This document shows positions 40,744 to 48,866 of a stretch of DNA of 64,000 nucleotides, piece by piece. Each line of letters begins with the position of its first letter. The first letter of the stretch is position 1. A model generated the notes under the pieces. It made no database searches. It saw nothing but the letters and a program-made list of their open reading frames with translations, and was not told the origin of the DNA. The stretch comes from DASSFZ01 sp035292585 (GTDB taxonomy: Bacteria > Chloroflexota > Anaerolineae > Fen-1058), in assembly GCA_035292585.1 (NCBI GenBank), contig DATDPU010000101.1, forward strand, positions 1 through 64,000, read 5' to 3'. Both the position numbers and the translations under genes were made by a program.

Positions 40744-40764
40744 ACCCTATCGGGAATTACAGCA

Positions 40765-41598
40765 ATGCCCTCACCGAGACAGATGAAGGTTGCTATTCAG
40801 TCCGTCATCGAAGAGATGATGGATCGAGTGATGAAGAAGGTCCTCGTAGATGATCCGTTTCTACCGGATGAGCATCGGGCCAAGAGGCCACTCTACGCTG
40901 CTTTAGTGCCTGATGAGGTATTCAAAGGCGCTCACTTCGAGAGACGATTCGTGACGCCATTCGGCAGCGTCTGGGAGAAACTGGCAATCGTTGCTGCCGC
41001 CAAAGGCCTGGGTTATGGCGTAACCAACTATAGCATCACTGGAACCGTTAAGACCGAAAGACTTAGGCGTATCACTCGCGTGCTCGATGCGCTTGAGCAT
41101 CCACAAAAGGGCAAACAGAGAGTTAGACCGGATTGGTCTAGCGAACTTGCCTACGTGCTGGAGGGTAAGGGTAAAGAGCTCCCTGTGACTGTCGTATGTG
41201 ATGTTTACGCTGAGGATCGAAAGAATAACAAGAGGTACACTTTTGAGTTAAAAGCCCCTTTGCCCAACAGTGATCAGACTAAAGTCAGCAAAGAAAAACT
41301 ACTCAAACTCTACAGTATGGAGCCGCGCCAGGTAGAGGCAGCTTATTATGCGCTTCCCTATAACCCCTATAAGCGCCGGGAGAATTATGCCTGGAGTTTC
41401 CCAGCGCGATGGTTCAACATGAAGGAAGACGAGGTAGTCTTGATCGGCGATGAGTTTTGGGAAAAGATAGGCGGGCTGGGCACTTACCAGGCGTTCATCG
41501 CTGCAGTCAATGAGATCGGCCCGAAGTATAAGGACAGGATTTACAAAGAATTCTTGGGTATCGAGCCGCCCGCGCCTCTCGACACCGGCAAGTTGTGA
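40765..41598 (+). CDS. Type II restriction endonuclease (TdeIII-like)
   Basis: The 277-residue protein has a PD-(D/E)XK-type active region around VVCDVYAEDRKNNKRYTFELKAP; the ELKAPLPNSDQ run is typical of the TdeIII group as I recall it. An N-terminal segment FERRFVTPFGSVWEKLAIVAA also fits that group. It is paired with the methyltransferase gene at 39523, shares its low GC content, and is likely the cognate restriction enzyme. If the TdeIII assignment is right, the target would resemble GGNCC; I cannot confirm that here. The start is ATG at 40765. Confidence 0.78.
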   Translation: MPSPRQMKVAIQSVIEEMMDRVMKKVLVDDPFLPDEHRAKRPLYAALVPDEVFKGAHFERRFVTPFGSVWEKLAIVAAAKGLGYGVTNYSITGTVKTERLRRITRVLDALEHPQKGKQRVRPDWSSELAYVLEGKGKELPVTVVCDVYAEDRKNNKRYTFELKAPLPNSDQTKVSKEKLLKLYSMEPRQVEAAYYALPYNPYKRRENYAWSFPARWFNMKEDEVVLIGDEFWEKIGGLGTYQAFIAAVNEIGPKYKDRIYKEFLGIEPPAPLDTGKL

Positions 41599-41761
41599 GA
41601 ATGTTTTCTGCGAACGCGACGGCGCGCACTTGCACAAGCAACACCACAACGTCAACTCGCCTATCCTCAGATACACCTTGCTCGAGAAAGGAGGTGCCCC
41701 GCCATATCCGCAACCCGCTGATGTCGCGCCGTTTTCATTCACCCTCACGAGGAGACAGCTC

Positions 41762-43348
41762 ATGACGACCATCCGACGCGTATTCCTGTATCTGGCTTCT
41801 TTCATTGGCATGAGTGTGACGTTGGCCGGGGTATTTATCTTGATCGGACTTATCGTTGATCAAGGTTTCGACGCGTTTCGGGGTTTTTCGGTTGTAGGCA
41901 GTGCGTCGGCGTTGGCGCTCATCATCGCCGGCGGCCTGACGTGGCGTTTTTACTGGCGCACCGTGCAACGGGAAGCCGGCGCGCTGCGCGAGGAGCGCAC
42001 GGCGGGAACGCGCAAGCTGTATCTGTATGGAACGATGACGCTCAACCTGCTCAGCGCGCTGCTGCTGGTGCAACAAGTGTTGAGCGAGCTGCTGATTCGG
42101 GTGTTCGATCTCGGTCTGTCCGGCTACAAGCCGTGGGCGCCGTTGTTGGTCGCCGCCGTGCTGGCCAGCGTGTGGCGCTGGCACGAACGGGTTGCGGCCG
42201 CCGACCAGGCAGCGGAAGCCGATGGCCCGCGCGGCGGCGATTTGCGACGCGGCTACTGGTTCGTGTTGACGGCCTTCGGGATTTTTGGCGTGACCGGCGG
42301 CCTGACCACCTTCATCACCGGCCTGCTGACGCACCTGGGTGGAGAGGCGCCCGCTTCATTCTTTGGTTCCGGCGCAAGCTGGATGCAGACGCTGTTTCCA
42401 CCGTTGGCGCAGATGCTGGTAGCGGGCTTTGCCGTCTGGATGTTCTGGCTGCCCTCGCAAAAACTCGCGGCGGCCGGCGACGAAACCGAGCGCGCGTCAC
42501 GGGCGCGCTGGGTGTTGGTTCACCTGGTGGTGTTTTCGGCTGCGCTGGCGGCGCTGAACGGCGCGCAGCAGGTGCTCACCGATATCCTGAGCCGCCTGCT
42601 GCAAGGCTCGGGCGGCGATCTGCTCGTGGTCACGATCGGCGCGCCGCTGGCGTCGCTGATCGTCGGCGGGTTGCTGCTGTGGTACTTCTTTAGCGCCGTG
42701 CGCCCCACGCTGACTACGGCGCGGCTGGCGGAATACCTCATCGCCGGTATCGCGTTGTTCATCGCCGTGTTCAGCGTGCAGTTGCTCATCGCCATGCTGT
42801 TCCAGGTGCTCGGCGGCGCCGGGCCGCGCATCGAGAATCTGATCGTCAATATTTTGCCCGGCCTGCTCGTTGGCGGCGGTGTCTGGCGTTGGCGCTGGAG
42901 GGGGCTGGAAGCAGAAGCCTCGGGCAGCGATAGCGCCTCGGCGCGATCTTACCTGTGGCGCAAAGTCTACTTGTATTTCTTCCAGTTGGTCGGCCTGATC
43001 CTGATCCTGGCCGGCGCGGTGACGATCTTACAAGGCGTGATAGCGGCCCTCCTGGGGCAGCCCATCAGTGGCAATGCGCTATCGGCCCTTTCGCTCCCGC
43101 TCTCGTTCCTGCTCGTCGGCAGCGGCTTGCTGATCTACATGATGCAGCTCGTGGCGAGCGATGGCCGCCTCGGCGCGCTCTCGGTTGAACAAGTGATGCA
43201 GCACACGTTAGGCGACAGTGCGCCGACGTGGGCGATCGCGGCCGTGATCGCGTTTGTGTTAGGCCCATTGCTCAGTCTCGCGCTGTTGGGGCTGCTCGGC
43301 CCGGCGATCGGAAATATCTTTAACGAGATCATCCGGGGCATTCAATAA
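41762..43348 (+). CDS. Multi-spanning membrane protein with repeated DUF5671-like units
   Basis: The 528-residue protein contains about 12 hydrophobic helices. The repeated pattern (R)VFLYLASFIGMSVTLAGV, RKLYLYGTMTLNLLSALLL, YWFVLTAFGIFGVTGGL and KVYLYFFQLVGLILILAGA marks a tandem membrane domain similar to DUF5671, probably four or five copies. Its function is unknown. No pump or channel motif is visible. The ATG at 41762 has GGAG eight bases upstream; the in-frame extension before it reads through the end of the restriction gene and is not credible. A palindromic repeat and a larger TIR element follow. Confidence 0.75.
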   Translation: MTTIRRVFLYLASFIGMSVTLAGVFILIGLIVDQGFDAFRGFSVVGSASALALIIAGGLTWRFYWRTVQREAGALREERTAGTRKLYLYGTMTLNLLSALLLVQQVLSELLIRVFDLGLSGYKPWAPLLVAAVLASVWRWHERVAAADQAAEADGPRGGDLRRGYWFVLTAFGIFGVTGGLTTFITGLLTHLGGEAPASFFGSGASWMQTLFPPLAQMLVAGFAVWMFWLPSQKLAAAGDETERASRARWVLVHLVVFSAALAALNGAQQVLTDILSRLLQGSGGDLLVVTIGAPLASLIVGGLLLWYFFSAVRPTLTTARLAEYLIAGIALFIAVFSVQLLIAMLFQVLGGAGPRIENLIVNILPGLLVGGGVWRWRWRGLEAEASGSDSASARSYLWRKVYLYFFQLVGLILILAGAVTILQGVIAALLGQPISGNALSALSLPLSFLLVGSGLLIYMMQLVASDGRLGALSVEQVMQHTLGDSAPTWAIAAVIAFVLGPLLSLALLGLLGPAIGNIFNEIIRGIQ

Positions 43349-43353
43349 GTTGA

Positions 43354-43394
43354 AGACCGGCCAGGTTTCCGCTTCGTAGAGACCTGGCCGGTCT
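43354..43394. repeat. AGACC...GGTCT palindromic repeat
   Basis: AGACCGGCCAGGT-T and AGACCTGGCCGGTCT form a stem-loop just after the stop codon at 43348. It shares its outer arms with the repeats at 1999-2062 and 32109-32142, while its inner arms differ and pair among themselves. It probably serves as a terminator. Confidence 0.75.
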
Positions 43395-43399
43395 GGCTT

Positions 43400-43655
43400 A
43401 GGGCAATCGCATTTCGATTTACGCCGCCCACTGCTTTGGCAGGGTCATAGACCCGCTTCGAGCGAGGATGACTTGGCGTCAACTCAACAGGAAACCGTTC
43501 TATACTGCGCGCGGGCACAAGTTGCGCTGTTTGCTGCTCCACGCCCGCGTCCGCGCGGGCGTCTATCCTGAGCGACCGCGGGGACGCGGTCGGTGAGCCA
43601 AACCGCAGATTGTTCCCGCGCCGGGTATAGCATCCTGGTGAAATGCGATTGCCCT
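43400..43655. mobile_element. 256-bp element with 16-bp perfect inverted repeats
   Basis: AGGGCAATCGCATTTC (43400-43415) and GAAATGCGATTGCCCT (43640-43655) are perfect inverted repeats. Inside lies the GC-rich repeat at 43501-43598. No gene is visible within. It separates the membrane-protein gene from the sdh promoter and looks like a composite or nested non-autonomous element. Confidence 0.7.
43501..43598. repeat. GC-rich dispersed repeat, copy 2
   Basis: It is the inverse of the shorter copy at 636-702. The core contains CCCGCGTCCGCGCGGG and GACCGCGGGGACGCGGTC, two GC-rich hairpins. Parts of these hairpins recur in the element at 61663-61804. Confidence 0.7.
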
Positions 43656-43674
43656 GAGGTCGGGCTGGCTCAGT

Positions 43675-43703
43675 TTGCCGCAGGCAGATCGCTGGGATAT
43701 AAT
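43675..43703 (+). promoter_or_regulatory. Promoter of the sdh operon
   Basis: TTGCCG, a 17-base spacer and a perfect TATAAT precede the sdhC start by about 50 bases. It begins 20 bases after the end of the 256-bp element. Confidence 0.65.
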
Positions 43704-43751
43704 TCGTTTTGTCGCGCCCGCGCCCAACCCGCTATCGTCAAGGAGGCCATC

Positions 43752-44627
43752 GTGTATCGAGGCGGCACTGGCCAGTTGACCTGGCTGGCGCATCGCATCA
43801 GCGGTGTCGCCGTAGTGTACTTCCTTACGCTACACATTTTTGAAACGTTACAACTGGGTTTAGGCGGCCCCGCCGCCTATGAAGAGGCGACGGTCGTCTA
43901 CAGGCAACCCTGGTTCCGCCCCTTCGAGTTTCTGTTGGTCATGGCCGTGGCGTATCACGCCTTCAACGGCCTGCGCGTGATGCTCTTCGATTATTTCCCC
44001 GGCGCGACTCGCTATCGCAATCTGATCTTTTGGATCGGCGTGGCCGTCTTCGTCGTGCTCACGCCGATCCTGGCCTACGCGATGATGTATCGCCTGATCG
44101 GCATGAGCCTGGCGGAGATTTTCGCCAGCACCAACGGCATCGGGTACGCCGCGCTGATCGTCGGGCCGGTCGCGTTGCCCGTGCTGTACCTGCTGTGGCG
44201 CGGCACGGCCCTGGCCGAGGAGCGTCGGCTGATCCTCTCGGCGTCGAATAGCAGCCGCACGCCTGCCGGCAGCCGCTTCGAGGCGCTGGCCTGGCAGTTC
44301 ATGCGCCTCTCAGGCTTGCTGCTCGTCGTCCTGGTGTTCCTCCATCTCTATATCATGCACCTGGAGCGCGACATCGTCGAGGTCACCGGCGAGTTCGTCG
44401 TCGATCGCTTTCTGGCCAACCCGATCTGGATCGCCGTCGATCTGGCGATGCTGATCCTCGCCTGGCTGCACGGGCTGAACGGGGTGCGGGTGGTGCTGAC
44501 GGATTACCTGCGGCGGGGTTCGCCGCGTCGTTTGGTGTTGGGCGCGATCGGGGCGTTCGGGATTTTCTGGCTGATCGCCGGCGGCGCAGTGCTGTTCATC
44601 ATACCCACCTTTGTGGCAGGGGCATAG
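43752..44627 (+). CDS. Succinate dehydrogenase membrane anchor, fused SdhC-SdhD
   Basis: The 291-residue protein has two related three-helix units. The first begins TWLAHRISGVAVVYFLTLHIFETLQ (heme/quinone-region His residues, SdhC-like) and ends YHAFNGLRVMLFDYF. The second has MRLSGLLLVVLVFLHLYIMHLE and ends LHGLNGVRVVLTDYLRRG. Repetition of the closing phrase suggests that two cytochrome b subunits are fused. It would anchor the SdhAB pair and pass electrons to quinone. The GTG at 43752 sits five bases after a perfect AGGAGG, which fixes the start. Confidence 0.88.
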   Translation: MYRGGTGQLTWLAHRISGVAVVYFLTLHIFETLQLGLGGPAAYEEATVVYRQPWFRPFEFLLVMAVAYHAFNGLRVMLFDYFPGATRYRNLIFWIGVAVFVVLTPILAYAMMYRLIGMSLAEIFASTNGIGYAALIVGPVALPVLYLLWRGTALAEERRLILSASNSSRTPAGSRFEALAWQFMRLSGLLLVVLVFLHLYIMHLERDIVEVTGEFVVDRFLANPIWIAVDLAMLILAWLHGLNGVRVVLTDYLRRGSPRRLVLGAIGAFGIFWLIAGGAVLFIIPTFVAGA

Positions 44628-44632
44628 CGAGC

Positions 44633-46405
44633 ATGGCCAAGCATCATCAATTCGACGCCGTGATCGTCGGCGCGGGCGGCGCGGGCCTGATGGCGGCGCT
44701 GCACGCCTCTCGACAGGTCAATACGGCCGTTCTATCTAAGCTGTATCCCACGCGATCCCACACCGGCACGGCGCAAGGCGGCATCGCCGCGCCGCTGGGC
44801 AACATGGAAGAGGATCACTGGGAATGGTACATGTACGATACGATCAAGGGCGGCGATTATCTGGTCGATCAGGACGCCGCCGAGATTTTGGCGCGTGACT
44901 CGATCGAAGCCGTCATCGAGCTGGAGCACATGGGGTTGCCCTTCGACCGCACGCCCGACGGCAAGATCGAGCAGCGCCGCTTTGGCGGACACACGCGCAA
45001 TTACGGCGAAGCGCCGGTGATGCGCTCGTGCAAAGCCGCCGATCGCACCGGGCACATGATCCTGCAAACGCTGTATCAGCAGTGCATCAAACAGCAGGTC
45101 AACTTCTTCGACGAATACCACGTGATCGATCTCTTGATCGAAGGCCACGTCTGTCGCGGCGTCGTGGCGGTTGAAATCTTGACCGGCGAGCTGCACGTCT
45201 TTCACGCCAAGGCCGTACTGCTGGCGATCGGCGGGTTCGGCCGCATGTACTCCGTCACCTCGAATGCGCACTCGCTGACGGGCGATACCGTGGCGAGCAT
45301 CTTGCGGCGCGGGCTGCCGCTGGAGGATATGGAATTCTTCCAGTTCCATCCGACCGGCATCTACAAGATGGGCATCTTGCTATCCGAGGCGCTGCGCGGC
45401 GAGGGCGCGGTGTTCGTCAACGACACGGGCGAGCGCTTCATGGAGCGTTACGCGCCGAACATGAAAGACCTGGCCAGCCGCGACGTGTGTTCGCGCGCGA
45501 TTTACCTGGAAGTCCGCGATGGGCGCGGCATCGGCGGTAAAGACTACGTGTACATCGACGTGCGGCCGGAGACGATCAATCGCTATCAAAGCGGGCCGGG
45601 CGGCAAGCCGGTGACGGCCGAGCATCTCGAAGTCGCGCTGCCCGACGTGCTGGAGATGGCGCGCGTCTACCTGGGCGTCGAGCCGATGAAACAGGGCATC
45701 CCGATCCAGCCGACCGCGCACTACGCGATGGGCGGCATCCCGACCGATAACGATGGGCGCGTGCTGGCCGATGCGCAGGGCGCGTGGGTGCAGGGGTTGT
45801 ATGCCGCGGGCGAGTGCGCCTGCGTCTCGGTGCATGGCGCGAATCGGCTGGGCACCAACTCGTTGGTCGATTTGGTCGTGTTCGGGCGTCGTGGCGGCAA
45901 GGCGCTGGCCGAGTTTTGCCAGCAGGCCGACTTCGCGCCGCTGCCACCCGATCCCGAAGCCGAGACGCGCGCCCAGCTGGATGCCATCCGCAACGGTTCG
46001 GGCCGGGAGAAGCCGGCGCGGTTGCGCAGCGAGCTGCAGCAGACGATGATGGATCACGTCGGCGTATTCCGCGAAGGGCCAACGATCCAGAAAGCGCTGG
46101 ATACCATTCGCGAGCTGCAGGCGCGCTTCAAACAGGTCGCGATCGAGGACAAGGGCGCGAAGTTCAACACCGACTTATACGAAGCCTGGGAGCTGGGCTG
46201 CCTGTTAGACCTGGCCGAAGTCACCGCTCACTCGGCGTTGTGTCGCACGGAGAGCCGGGGCGCGCACTACCGCGAAGACTTCCCCAAGCGCGACGACGTG
46301 AACTGGCTCAAGCACACGTTTGTCACGCGGACGAACGGCGCGCTCGAAGCAACTTATAAGCCGGTGACGATCACGAAGTTCGAGCCGAAGGAACGCACAT
46401 ATTAA
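44633..46405 (+). CDS. sdhA: Succinate dehydrogenase flavoprotein subunit
   Basis: The 590-residue subunit covalently holds FAD and oxidises succinate to fumarate. The FAD fold VIVGAGGAGLMAALHAS, the FAD-attachment His in TRSHTGTAQGGI, the substrate region HPTGIY, and the catalytic Arg/His segments RTDYAMGGI-like TAHYAMGGIPTD and HGANRLGTNSLVDLVVFGRR are all present. It follows the anchor gene by five bases. The length is normal. Confidence 0.96.
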   Translation: MAKHHQFDAVIVGAGGAGLMAALHASRQVNTAVLSKLYPTRSHTGTAQGGIAAPLGNMEEDHWEWYMYDTIKGGDYLVDQDAAEILARDSIEAVIELEHMGLPFDRTPDGKIEQRRFGGHTRNYGEAPVMRSCKAADRTGHMILQTLYQQCIKQQVNFFDEYHVIDLLIEGHVCRGVVAVEILTGELHVFHAKAVLLAIGGFGRMYSVTSNAHSLTGDTVASILRRGLPLEDMEFFQFHPTGIYKMGILLSEALRGEGAVFVNDTGERFMERYAPNMKDLASRDVCSRAIYLEVRDGRGIGGKDYVYIDVRPETINRYQSGPGGKPVTAEHLEVALPDVLEMARVYLGVEPMKQGIPIQPTAHYAMGGIPTDNDGRVLADAQGAWVQGLYAAGECACVSVHGANRLGTNSLVDLVVFGRRGGKALAEFCQQADFAPLPPDPEAETRAQLDAIRNGSGREKPARLRSELQQTMMDHVGVFREGPTIQKALDTIRELQARFKQVAIEDKGAKFNTDLYEAWELGCLLDLAEVTAHSALCRTESRGAHYREDFPKRDDVNWLKHTFVTRTNGALEATYKPVTITKFEPKERTY

Positions 46406-46419
46406 CCCCGGATGTGCAC

Positions 46420-46470
46420 GGATAACACGGATGGCTCAAGCTATATTTATCTGCGCCATCCGTGTTATCT
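46420..46470. repeat. Inverted repeat between sdhA and sdhB
   Basis: GGATAACACGGATGG and CCATCCGTGTTATCT are inverted copies (14 of 15 with one G-T pair), separated by 21 bases. They fill the short gap between sdhA and the sdhB ribosome site. Such a stem inside the operon could reduce sdhB read-through or stabilise the mRNA. Confidence 0.6.
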
Positions 46471-46494
46471 GTGGTTCACCTCTAAGGAGCCGTG

Positions 46495-47196
46495 ATGAAG
46501 GTTCAGCTCAAGATTCAGCGCTTCAACCCTGAGAAAGACAACAAGCCGTGGTGGAGCGAGCACGAGGTCGAAATCGAGGAGACCGATCGGGTGCTGGACG
46601 CGCTGCATCAGGTGAAGTGGTATCACGACGGCACGCTCACTTTGCGCCGTTCGTGCGCGCACGGCATTTGCGGCTCAGACGCCATGCGCATCAATGGCAA
46701 GAATGCGCTGGCTTGCAAAGTGTTGATCAAGGACGTGGGCCGGCGCATCACCGTTCAGCCGTTGCTGGGTCTGCCGCTGATCAAAGACCTGGTGGTGGAT
46801 ATGGAGCCGTTCTTCGCCAAGTATCGCGCCGTCATGCCCTACCTGGTCAATGACGACGAGCCGGGCGAGCGCGAACGGTTGCAATCGCCCGAGGCGCGCG
46901 CCCGCTATGACGATACCACCAAGTGCATCCTGTGCGCGGCGTGTACCACCGCGTGCCCGATCTACTGGCCCACCGGCGAGTTCATCGGGCCGGCCTCGAT
47001 CGTGCAGGCGCATCGTTTCATCTTTGACAATCGCGACCAGCAGACCCAGGAGCGCCTCGAGGCCATGAGCGACGCAATAGGCGTGTGGCGCTGTCGTACT
47101 GCATTCAACTGCACCGAAGCTTGCCCGCGCGGTATCCAGATCACCCTCGCGATCAAGGAAATCCAGCAGGCGATCATATCAGGCAAAACCGGCTGA
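46495..47196 (+). CDS. sdhB: Succinate dehydrogenase iron-sulfur subunit
   Basis: The 233-residue subunit carries three Fe-S clusters. SCAHGICGSDAMRINGKNALAC ligates [2Fe-2S]. CILCAACTTACPIYW and CRTAFNCTEACPRGI supply the ligands for [4Fe-4S] and [3Fe-4S]. It shuttles electrons from SdhA to the membrane anchor. The ATG at 46495 is chosen over an overlapping GTG three bases upstream because AAGGAG then lies five bases away. Confidence 0.95.
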   Translation: MKVQLKIQRFNPEKDNKPWWSEHEVEIEETDRVLDALHQVKWYHDGTLTLRRSCAHGICGSDAMRINGKNALACKVLIKDVGRRITVQPLLGLPLIKDLVVDMEPFFAKYRAVMPYLVNDDEPGERERLQSPEARARYDDTTKCILCAACTTACPIYWPTGEFIGPASIVQAHRFIFDNRDQQTQERLEAMSDAIGVWRCRTAFNCTEACPRGIQITLAIKEIQQAIISGKTG

Positions 47197-47227
47197 AGTG
47201 AAGCACAAGCTCATCGGCCTGTAAAAC

Positions 47228-47287
47228 AGAAACCGGGTTTCTCACCCCCTTCACTTTGTTTGGGGGCCTTCGGGAATCCCGGTTTCT
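47228..47287. repeat. AGAAACC...GGTTTCT palindromic repeat
   Basis: AGAAACCGGGTTTCT and, 33 bases later, AATCCCGGTTTCT bracket a stem CACCCCC/GGGGGCC. It lies in the 47197-47466 gap and belongs to the same family as 51175-51207 and 62684-62716. Confidence 0.7.
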
Positions 47288-47388
47288 TCACTGTTATGCA
47301 AACAGAGCTCCTTCCGTAACTTCGGGGGCAGTGCCGGGTTCTATCGCTAGTTGCTGCGCGACAAGCCCATCTTTTAACCGTTTTTCTA

Positions 47389-47417
47389 TTGACAATCCCG
47401 CGAAACCACCTGATAGT
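47389..47417 (+). promoter_or_regulatory. Candidate promoter for the ABM-domain gene
   Basis: A perfect TTGACA is followed after 17 bases by GATAGT. The ATG at 47467 is 50 bases beyond. A small hairpin (GGGGG/CTCCC) covers the ribosome site, so translation may be modulated. Confidence 0.5.
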
Positions 47418-47466
47418 TATCTATCAAAACCGGCCTGCATAGGCTTACGGAGCGGGGGAAACTCCC

Positions 47467-47829
47467 ATGATCGTTCGATTAGTTTGTATGAAGGTTAAAC
47501 CGGAGAAATTCGCTGAATTTAGGGCTATTTACGAAGGCGTGTGCGACCGTATCCGCGCGTTTCCGGGCTGTACGTTCTTGCAACTCCTGCTCGATAGCGA
47601 CGAGGAGTGTAACTTGTACACCATCAGCTACTGGCAATCGCCAGAAGACCTGGAGGCTTACCGGCATAGCTCGTTCTTCCGGGGCATTTGGGAGCGCCTG
47701 AAGCCGCTGTTCCGCGATAAGCCCTGGGCGCAGAGCACGACGGTTTTGATCGATTCCTCGGACAGCAAACGGGCGACGCACAGCGTCGCCCGCGACGATC
47801 GCTTGGGAGAGCGACTCCCGTTAGCTTGA
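47467..47829 (+). CDS. Antibiotic-biosynthesis-monooxygenase (ABM) domain protein
   Basis: The 120-residue protein is a small ferredoxin-like-fold protein of the ABM superfamily. It has the usual first strand MIVRLVCMKVKPEKFAEFRAIYE, a helix, then YTISYWQSPEDLEAYRHSSFF. Members are small oxygenases, heme-degrading enzymes or stress proteins and often act as dimers. The substrate is unknown. The tail beyond residue 100 is polar and probably flexible. It overlaps the convergent gene at 47821 by nine bases. Confidence 0.85.
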   Translation: MIVRLVCMKVKPEKFAEFRAIYEGVCDRIRAFPGCTFLQLLLDSDEECNLYTISYWQSPEDLEAYRHSSFFRGIWERLKPLFRDKPWAQSTTVLIDSSDSKRATHSVARDDRLGERLPLA

Positions 47830-48237
47830 TGCGCTGGGTCGCATATCCAACCGCTTCAGGTTTTTGAAGGCTGGCTTGCCCTGGATCAGCTGCCAGCGCG
47901 TTTCCCGCTCGTCCATGCGCCACTCCACGGCATAGCGCCCGTCCGGCTCCTGGTATTTGAAGGTCGGCACGCTGCGCATCGCGCGCTTGAAGCCTTCGCT
48001 GATCCACGGCAATTCTTCTTTGGAGCGGACGATCAAATACGTGCGCGGTTCCAGCTCCACCTCGAACAGCTTGCCCTGCCAGATCCCGCGATAGAGGTAC
48101 GGCAGCTCCTGACGCAGACAGGTGAACCACACGCCGTAAACGTGCAGCTCCCAGAGTTCATGCCGCATATTCTCGGCAATGGCGCCGGCGCTCGGCATTT
48201 TGGCAGAGTAGAACCAGTGCGTCGCTGGATCGAACAT
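47821..48237 (-). CDS. Hypothetical protein
   Basis: The 138-residue protein has no family I recognise. It is charged, with aromatic-rich strands (YSAKMPSAGAIAENMRHELWELHVYG; GKLFEVELEPRTYLIV; PWISEGFKRAMRS). The ATG at 48237 is supported by GGAGG six bases upstream. It overlaps the ABM gene on the other strand by nine bases. I cannot assign a function. Confidence 0.6.
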   Translation of the reverse strand: MFDPATHWFYSAKMPSAGAIAENMRHELWELHVYGVWFTCLRQELPYLYRGIWQGKLFEVELEPRTYLIVRSKEELPWISEGFKRAMRSVPTFKYQEPDGRYAVEWRMDERETRWQLIQGKPAFKNLKRLDMRPSASS

Positions 48238-48570
48238 CGTGTGCCTCCGCGGGATCGCGTGATCGGATAGTTTCGACGGGCTGATGATAGCACAAGTTTG
48301 TTTACTCGAACAGCAAGGCTTTGTTTTCACGGCCGAATGGCATTCTCCCCGATATCTCCGCTACGGTTAAATCAACTCTAACGGGCAGGGCTAGACGGAG
48401 TCGAAAACCCGCGCCCTTGACTTCCGGCACGGCGGCCGGTCTTGCGTTAGGCCCAGAATCTGGCATTCGCAGTCGCGTTTGCGTCATCAGTCCGTCGCTG
48501 TGAGGTTTCTAAGCGCGCGACGGCCGAGGATTGCCAGCACATCCGGGCGACATTCTCCTACCATTTCCAA

Positions 48571-48600
48571 TTGATCTAATCTGTCTGGACGGACTATAAT
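48571..48600 (+). promoter_or_regulatory. Candidate promoter for the protein kinase gene
   Basis: TTGATC, an 18-base spacer and a perfect TATAAT lie in the 48238-48866 gap. Transcription from here would give a leader of about 260 bases before the kinase ATG at 48867. The leader contains several short stems (such as CTCAGCCTGAG) but no riboswitch class I can name. Confidence 0.55.
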
Positions 48601-48866
48601 ACGTCAACTGGATCCACTCTTGCCGTCTCGCTCCATTGCTGTTTCGTTCAGGTGTCGAACACGGGCGCCCGTGGCGCACTCGCCACAGGCTAAACTACCG
48701 CCCAGGCGCTTGTGTTCTGAACCTGAGCCGCTGTTTCAGGGAGGTATGTCCCGCTGAACGAAGCGTCTCAGCCTGAGAGGCTTCGACGATCCGCCTCTCG
48801 GCATGACGGCCAGCGGTGAATGCCTCCGGGAAACCTATACCGAGCGTATCTTCGCTGGGTGCGAGT

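Noticed and set aside
47428..47466. A riboswitch-like hairpin before the ABM gene
   Set aside because: It lacks the conserved elements of known classes such as c-di-GMP; it is only a short stem over the ribosome site.
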